Assembly: GCA_946479255.1 (NCBI GenBank)
Contig: CAMLFK010000186.1
Coordinates: forward strand, 1-10,064
Source of the DNA: an uncultured Oxalobacteraceae bacterium
GTDB taxonomy: Bacteria > Pseudomonadota > Gammaproteobacteria > Burkholderiales > Burkholderiaceae
Reading direction: 5' to 3'
DNA length: 10,064 nt
This document shows positions 7,097-10,064 of the stretch, piece after piece. Below the pieces are notes generated by a model. The model did not search any database and had not been told where the DNA came from. It saw only the letters and a program-made list of their open reading frames with translations. The translations under genes were made by a program, and so were the position numbers. The stretch's first letter is position 1, and each line of letters opens with the position of its first letter.

Positions 7097-8593
7097 TCAG
7101 GCGCCGCCAAGCAGCGGCGCGGCTTGCTGCCATGCGGCGAAGGCATTCACCAGCCCGGCGCCGGTGGCGCCGTCGACGCCAGGCCCGGCCTGGATACCGA
7201 CCCCTTCCGGATCGCTGGCCGGACTGGCGGTTCCGCTGCTCACATCGATGGCGGTCCGCACCAGCAAGGCCTTGATTTCGGCCGGCTTCAGGTGCGGATT
7301 CTTTTGCAGCAGCAGCGCGCAGATCGCGGCGATCTGCGGCGCCGAGGCCGAGGTGCCGCTGAACACGGCCCAGCCGTCGCCGGGCGTGGTGCCGTCGTGG
7401 GCGGCGTTGCCGGTGTCGATGTCTTGCCCGGGAGGTACCGGCAGCATGATGTAATTGGCGTGCGGCAGCAGGCCGACCAGGCCACAGACGTCCGGCACAT
7501 GCCGTCCCGAATAGATCTTGCTGGTAAAGGCCGAGGCGTAGTCGGACGCGCGCATGCTGCCGTCCTGGGCCACGAAGGCGCCGCCCGCAGCCAGCACCTC
7601 GGGCATCGAGGCGGGAAAGGCATAGTGGCCGTTACCGCCCGAGAATACGACGATGATGCCGGCTGCAATGGCCGCCTGGATTTCGGCTTCTAGCGGTTTG
7701 AGGCCGTTGGGCAGTTCGGACAGTTCGGTCTTGCCATCGGATTCGCGCAGGTCGTAGCACATGCTGACGGTGATGATGTGCGGCTTGTGTTTGAGTGCCT
7801 CCTGGAAGCCTTCCAGGACGCTGGCGCCGCCGTTGGGATCGGCATCGTCACCCAGCTTGACGCCGATAAAGGTCGCCTTGGGCGCGATCGCGAACACATT
7901 GGCCGATTCGCCCGTGCCGTGGCTGCCGGGGTCGGTACCGCGGTTGGTGGCCGAGGGCGCCAGCACCACCGAGGAAGTGAAGCCATTGGTGGTGAAGAAG
8001 GGATGCGAGTGATCGAAGCCGGTGTCGATCATGGCGATGCGCACGCCTTCGCCCAGGTTGCGTTCACGGTGGATCGGCAGCACGTTCAGCTTGGCCGGCA
8101 CGTCGTCCATCACGGACAGGTGAAAATAATTAACGTGCGGCGGGCGCTGCATGGCCCCGGTTTCGGCCAGGTAAATATGTGGCCACTGGATGTAGGCGTC
8201 GTCGATCAGGGACGCCACTTCCGGGTCCGGATCCCATGGCGCGCCGGGCGGCGGGTAGTACACGCTTGCGGCCGAATAGGCCATTGCGCGGTCCAGCTTG
8301 AAGGGCACCAGCCGGGTGCCGAATACCTGCTCGAACAACGCGCGGGTGCCGCGCACCGACACCGTCATGACGCCGGTGCCGGTCACGGTAAAGCCGCGCC
8401 GTTTGAGCGCTTCCACGGCCAGTTCCATCTCGCCAGGCAATGGTTCGAAGCTGAGAATGCTGCGTGAGCTGAGCCGTGCCGGTACCTTGGTCAGGCCGGC
8501 CCCGGCGCGGCCCTTGAAGGTAATCGCAATGCGCAGGATGTCGGACGGCGCGCCGGGTGGAGCGGCGGCGGTGCCGGATTTAAATGGCTGCAT
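7097..8593 (-). CDS. S8 family subtilisin-like serine peptidase with prokumamolisin-like N-terminal domain
   Basis: The product is a 498-residue serine protease. The subtilase triad is readable: Asp190 in AMIDTGFD, His225 in GSHGTGE, and Ser415 in FSGTSASAP, with the oxyanion Asn321 in SGGNGH. Residues of about 50-100 (LPGEMELAVEALKRRGF, then VFGTRLVPF) resemble the pro-kumamolisin/propeptide fold that keeps S53 and some S8 enzymes inactive until cleaved. Unusually for a subtilase with a prodomain, no signal peptide is visible: the N-terminus MQPFKSGTAAAPPG is not hydrophobic. The enzyme may therefore be intracellular or exported by another route. The start at 8593 has a good ribosome site, AGGGG 7 bases upstream. 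The preceding gene, 37 bases upstream, encodes a small protein resembling this prodomain. The substrate is unknown. Confidence 0.9.
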   Translation of the reverse strand: MQPFKSGTAAAPPGAPSDILRIAITFKGRAGAGLTKVPARLSSRSILSFEPLPGEMELAVEALKRRGFTVTGTGVMTVSVRGTRALFEQVFGTRLVPFKLDRAMAYSAASVYYPPPGAPWDPDPEVASLIDDAYIQWPHIYLAETGAMQRPPHVNYFHLSVMDDVPAKLNVLPIHRERNLGEGVRIAMIDTGFDHSHPFFTTNGFTSSVVLAPSATNRGTDPGSHGTGESANVFAIAPKATFIGVKLGDDADPNGGASVLEGFQEALKHKPHIITVSMCYDLRESDGKTELSELPNGLKPLEAEIQAAIAAGIIVVFSGGNGHYAFPASMPEVLAAGGAFVAQDGSMRASDYASAFTSKIYSGRHVPDVCGLVGLLPHANYIMLPVPPGQDIDTGNAAHDGTTPGDGWAVFSGTSASAPQIAAICALLLQKNPHLKPAEIKALLVRTAIDVSSGTASPASDPEGVGIQAGPGVDGATGAGLVNAFAAWQQAAPLLGGA

Positions 8594-8630
8594 GGGATTC
8601 CCCTGTTATTTGTTGATTTTGGCTTGCCGG

Positions 8631-8930
8631 TCATGCGGGTCCGGAGGTAGTCACATGACGTGCTGCAATAGTGATCAGTGTAATAGCTTCGGCGATTTCA
8701 GGGGGCACCGGTAGCGTGGGCGCCGCCTGCGGGCTGTGCATACAGCCGGCCTGCAGCGGCGGCGGGGCGCCGAACAGGTGTTCGTACTTGCAGGGATCCA
8801 TCTCGGCCGACACGGTGGCCAGGCCCACCCCGGTGATGCGCATGCCGAGCGCTTCGATGCGCTGTTGCAGTTCGGGATCCAGGCCTTGGGAGCAGGGCGG
8901 ACGGTGCAGAAGAAGTTGTAGTTTGATCAT
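8631..8930 (-). CDS. Small propeptide-like protein paired with the subtilase
   Basis: This is a 99-residue protein without a family I can name. Its middle part resembles the prodomain of the protease encoded next to it. Residues 30-54 here (M-R-I-T-G-V-G ... E-H-L-F-G) align without gaps to protease residues 68-92, with 9 of 25 positions identical by eye, including TGxG, TVS and the FG end. It has three cysteines (13, 47, 63), no signal peptide and no membrane segment. The C-terminal part (PPEIAEAITLITIAARHV) could form a helix and strand. ATG 8930 fits the point where the sequence becomes protein-like, although no clear ribosome site precedes it; the same frame stays open up to 9050. It ends 37 bases before the protease gene, so an operon is likely. 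A trans-acting inhibitor or folding helper is inference. Confidence 0.65.
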   Translation of the reverse strand: MIKLQLLLHRPPCSQGLDPELQQRIEALGMRITGVGLATVSAEMDPCKYEHLFGAPPPLQAGCMHSPQAAPTLPVPPEIAEAITLITIAARHVTTSGPA

Positions 8931-8965
8931 GGCTGAGCGATAGAATGTGGCTTGTCGAGAGCAAT

Positions 8966-9001
8966 AATATAGTCGGCACTGCAAGCGCGCATATTGCGCG
9001 C
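8966..9001 (-). promoter_or_regulatory. Candidate promoter and palindromic operator for the protease operon
   Basis: Read on the minus strand, TATATT (8971-8966) is a possible -10, placed 35 bases before the small gene's ATG. The region where a -35 should lie holds the inverted repeat GCGCGCATATTGCGCGC (8985-9001, 7-bp arms) instead of a recognisable -35. A regulator binding there could replace or block -35 contact. Only the repeat is certain; the promoter is tentative. Confidence 0.3.
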
Positions 9002-9110
9002 GGCAGGAGGAACGTTGCGTGTCGCCGAATCCGCAGCTCGCTGATTCCAATAAGACAGATATTTTTAAGACTGGCGCGCGCTGCCGTTCTGGAAGGGCAG
9101 TAAATCGACG

Positions 9111-9146
9111 TGGCGCGCCAAGTACCCGCTCGAAATTCGGGTACTT
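9111..9146 (-). terminator. Strong hairpin plus adjacent palindrome after the DUF378 gene
   Basis: AAGTACCCG (9120-9128) and CGGGTACTT (9138-9146) form a perfect 9-bp stem with a 9-base loop, overlapping the DUF378 stop codon. Directly next to it is the perfect 10-base palindrome TGGCGCGCCA (9111-9120). On the minus strand no T-run follows, so this is not a classical intrinsic terminator. It most likely ends or protects the DUF378 transcript. The 8931-9144 gap holds no other supported gene. Confidence 0.45.
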
Positions 9147-9429
9147 AGGTCTTTCGTGCCGCCAGCTTGCTCAGCATGTAAATGCCGTACAAGGCGGCCA
9201 GCCCAACCACCGTGTAGATAATCCGTGTCAGCGGCGTCTGGTCACCGAACAGCGCCGCCACCAGGTTGAAGTCGATCAGGCCGACCAGTGCCCAGTTGAG
9301 GCCGCCAACAATCATCAGAATCGATGCGATCCAGTCCACGGCCGACAGCCCGCCTTTTTTCACCATGCTGCTTGTGCGCCGCTCAGGAATATGACGGCGA
9401 TCGTTTGCGGGTGCATTGATAGTAGCCAT
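9145..9429 (-). CDS. DUF378 family small inner-membrane protein
   Basis: The product is a 94-residue protein of the DUF378 family, whose function is unknown. The signature stretch is VDWIASILMIVGGLNWALVG (residues 31-50), followed by FNLVAALFG and a second hydrophobic segment, about 68-87 (TRIIYTVVGLAALYGIYML). It should therefore cross the inner membrane twice, with the short charged ends on the same side. The first 25 residues are hydrophilic and arginine-rich (RRHIPERR). I chose ATG 9429 because GGAGGAAAG, a near-perfect ribosome site, lies just upstream; the frame is open to 9456 but without such a site. trmL lies upstream on the same strand with an 88-base gap containing a small hairpin, so separate transcription is likely. 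Confidence 0.88.
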   Translation of the reverse strand: MATINAPANDRRHIPERRTSSMVKKGGLSAVDWIASILMIVGGLNWALVGLIDFNLVAALFGDQTPLTRIIYTVVGLAALYGIYMLSKLAARKT

Positions 9430-9448
9430 TTCTTTCCTCCTTGTGGAT

Positions 9449-9465
9449 GCCACCACAGCGGTGGC
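9449..9465 (-). other. Small hairpin between trmL and the DUF378 gene
   Basis: GCCACC (9449-9454) pairs with GGTGGC (9460-9465) across a 5-base loop. On the minus strand it lies downstream of the trmL stop and about 8 bases before the strong ribosome site of the DUF378 gene. It could be part of the DUF378 leader or a weak trmL 3' end; no T-run follows. Confidence 0.3.
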
Positions 9466-9517
9466 CTACCCATACGACAGCGGCGGAGGCTGGAAGTTTG
9501 GCGTAAATGGGGTGAGC

Positions 9518-9988
9518 TTAGGCGCCGCCCGCGTAGCCATTCTGGCGCCACGCTTCGTACACCACCACCGCGACGGTGTTGGACAGGTTGAGGCTGCGGT
9601 TATCCGGGCGCATCGGCAGGCGGATGCGCTGGGCCGGCGGGAAAGTTTCGCGCAGCGCCGGATCGAGCCCGCGGGTTTCCGCGCCGAATACGAACACATC
9701 GCCCGGCTGGAACTTTGCCTCGGCGAAGGGCGACGAGCCGTGGGTGGTGAGGGCGAACATGCGCGTTGAATCGGGCTGGGCCGTGTCGAGGAAGGCCTGC
9801 CAGTTCTTGTGCACCTTCATGGTGGCGTAATCGTGATAGTCGAGGCCGGCGCGCCGCATCTTGGCGTCGTCCAGCGGAAAGCCGAGCGGCTCGATCAGGT
9901 GCAGCTGGGCACCGGTGTTGGCGCACAGGCGGATGATGTTGCCGGTGTTCGGCGGGATCTCGGGTTCGACCAAAACGACGTGAAACAA
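9518..9988 (-). CDS. trmL: tRNA (cytidine(34)-2'-O)-methyltransferase
   Basis: This SPOUT-class enzyme methylates the ribose of the wobble base (position 34) of tRNA-Leu isoacceptors using S-adenosylmethionine. The 156-residue length is typical. All three knot motifs are present: PPNTGNIIRLCANTG (residues 12-26), FGAETRGLD (101-109), and the AdoMet-binding end RPDNRSLNLSNTVAVVVYE (127-145). The start is TTG at 9988, giving the family N-terminus MFHVVLVEPEIPPNTGN, with AGGAG 7 bases upstream. The nearby ATG at 9995 touches the ribosome site and is in another frame, so automated start calling could go wrong here. The probable comF tail ends 23 bases upstream, so the two genes are probably co-transcribed. 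Confidence 0.95.
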   Translation of the reverse strand: MFHVVLVEPEIPPNTGNIIRLCANTGAQLHLIEPLGFPLDDAKMRRAGLDYHDYATMKVHKNWQAFLDTAQPDSTRMFALTTHGSSPFAEAKFQPGDVFVFGAETRGLDPALRETFPPAQRIRLPMRPDNRSLNLSNTVAVVVYEAWRQNGYAGGA

Positions 9989-10011
9989 GGTGCATCTCCT
10001 AAAAAGTACGT

Positions 10012-10064
10012 TCAGTGCGGCGGCGTGCGCGCAAATACAAAGTTAGTGACCCGGGCCGCGCCGA
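10012..10064 (-). CDS. Probable ComF family phosphoribosyltransferase-like protein, C-terminal end
   Basis: Only the last 16 codons and the TGA are inside the window. They read G-A-A-R-V-T-N-F-V-F-A-R-T-P-P-H. The V-x-N-x-V-x-A-R-T-P pattern matches the end of many betaproteobacterial ComF proteins, whose PRTase-like fold is linked to DNA uptake. The known comF-trmL gene order in Burkholderiales agrees. The fragment is too short for certainty. Confidence 0.5.
   Translation of the reverse strand, partial: GAARVTNFVFARTPPH

Noticed and set aside
8931..9050. N-terminal extension of the small propeptide-like protein to ATG 9050
   Set aside because: The extra 40 residues are cysteine/arginine/serine-rich without a hydrophobic export signal and would cover the candidate promoter and palindrome. 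The sequence from Met 8930 looks more like the protein start.
9112..9119. GGCGCGCC as a cloning scar
   Set aside because: This 8-base palindrome is expected by chance in GC-rich chromosomes, and no vector-like sequence adjoins it.
9019..9591. Plus-strand frame with GTG start and a perfect AGGAGG 8 bases upstream
   Set aside because: The ribosome-like site is striking, but the translation is low-complexity, runs antisense through the well-supported DUF378 gene into trmL, and shows no family features. The AGGAGG is probably chance.
1..10064. Defence system, CRISPR array, prophage or transposon
   Set aside because: No spaced direct repeats, integrase, transposase, terminal inverted repeats or defence effector domains are visible. 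The protease and small-protein pair alone does not match a known defence system.

Overview
The window is GC-rich bacterial chromosome, most likely from a betaproteobacterium of the Oxalobacteraceae type (Massilia/Duganella/Janthinobacterium-like). That placement is an inference. It rests on the style of the end fragments (a PilU tail next to a single-domain heptose-1-phosphate adenylyltransferase; a TrmL gene behind what looks like a ComF tail), on the strong G/C third-position preference, and on a plant-polymer-degrading gene set. No rRNA, tRNA, CRISPR array, insertion sequence or phage gene is visible.

Layout. (1) 1-708, plus strand: the last 68 codons of a PilU-type retraction ATPase, then rfaE2 for LPS heptose activation. 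(2) 709-1006: an AT-rich regulatory gap with nested direct and inverted repeats and an extended -10 promoter. (3) 1007-6007, plus strand: a beta-glucan utilisation locus made of a cytoplasmic GH1 beta-glucosidase, an AmpG-like MFS permease and a secreted GH9 endoglucanase. The permease and GH9 genes overlap (TGATG), and a second promoter probably lies just before the permease. (4) 6028-8930, minus strand and convergent: a 99-residue propeptide-like protein, an S8 subtilase with a prokumamolisin-like N-terminal region and no signal peptide, and a YdgJ-like Gfo/Idh/MocA oxidoreductase, probably one operon. (5) 9145-10064, minus strand: a small DUF378 membrane protein, trmL (TTG start), and a probable comF tail.

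How the genes fit together. GH9 would cut beta-1,4-glucan outside the cytoplasm, the MFS protein would import the oligosaccharides, and GH1 would release glucose inside. The permease substrate is inferred from its neighbours only.

The most unusual feature is the GH9 gene itself. Its ORF continues in frame through a 17-codon linker into a complete UPF0303 (COG4702, HbpS-like heme-degrading superfamily) domain. The linker has codon use unlike the catalytic domain, and it ends at an AGGAG-preceded ATG. A TAA lies one base out of frame just after the catalytic domain. This looks like a recent fusion of two neighbouring genes by loss of a stop codon, possibly with translation still restarting inside the fused gene. 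The second notable feature is the free-standing propeptide-like protein beside a subtilase that already carries a similar prodomain, which suggests a trans-acting inhibitor or chaperone pair.
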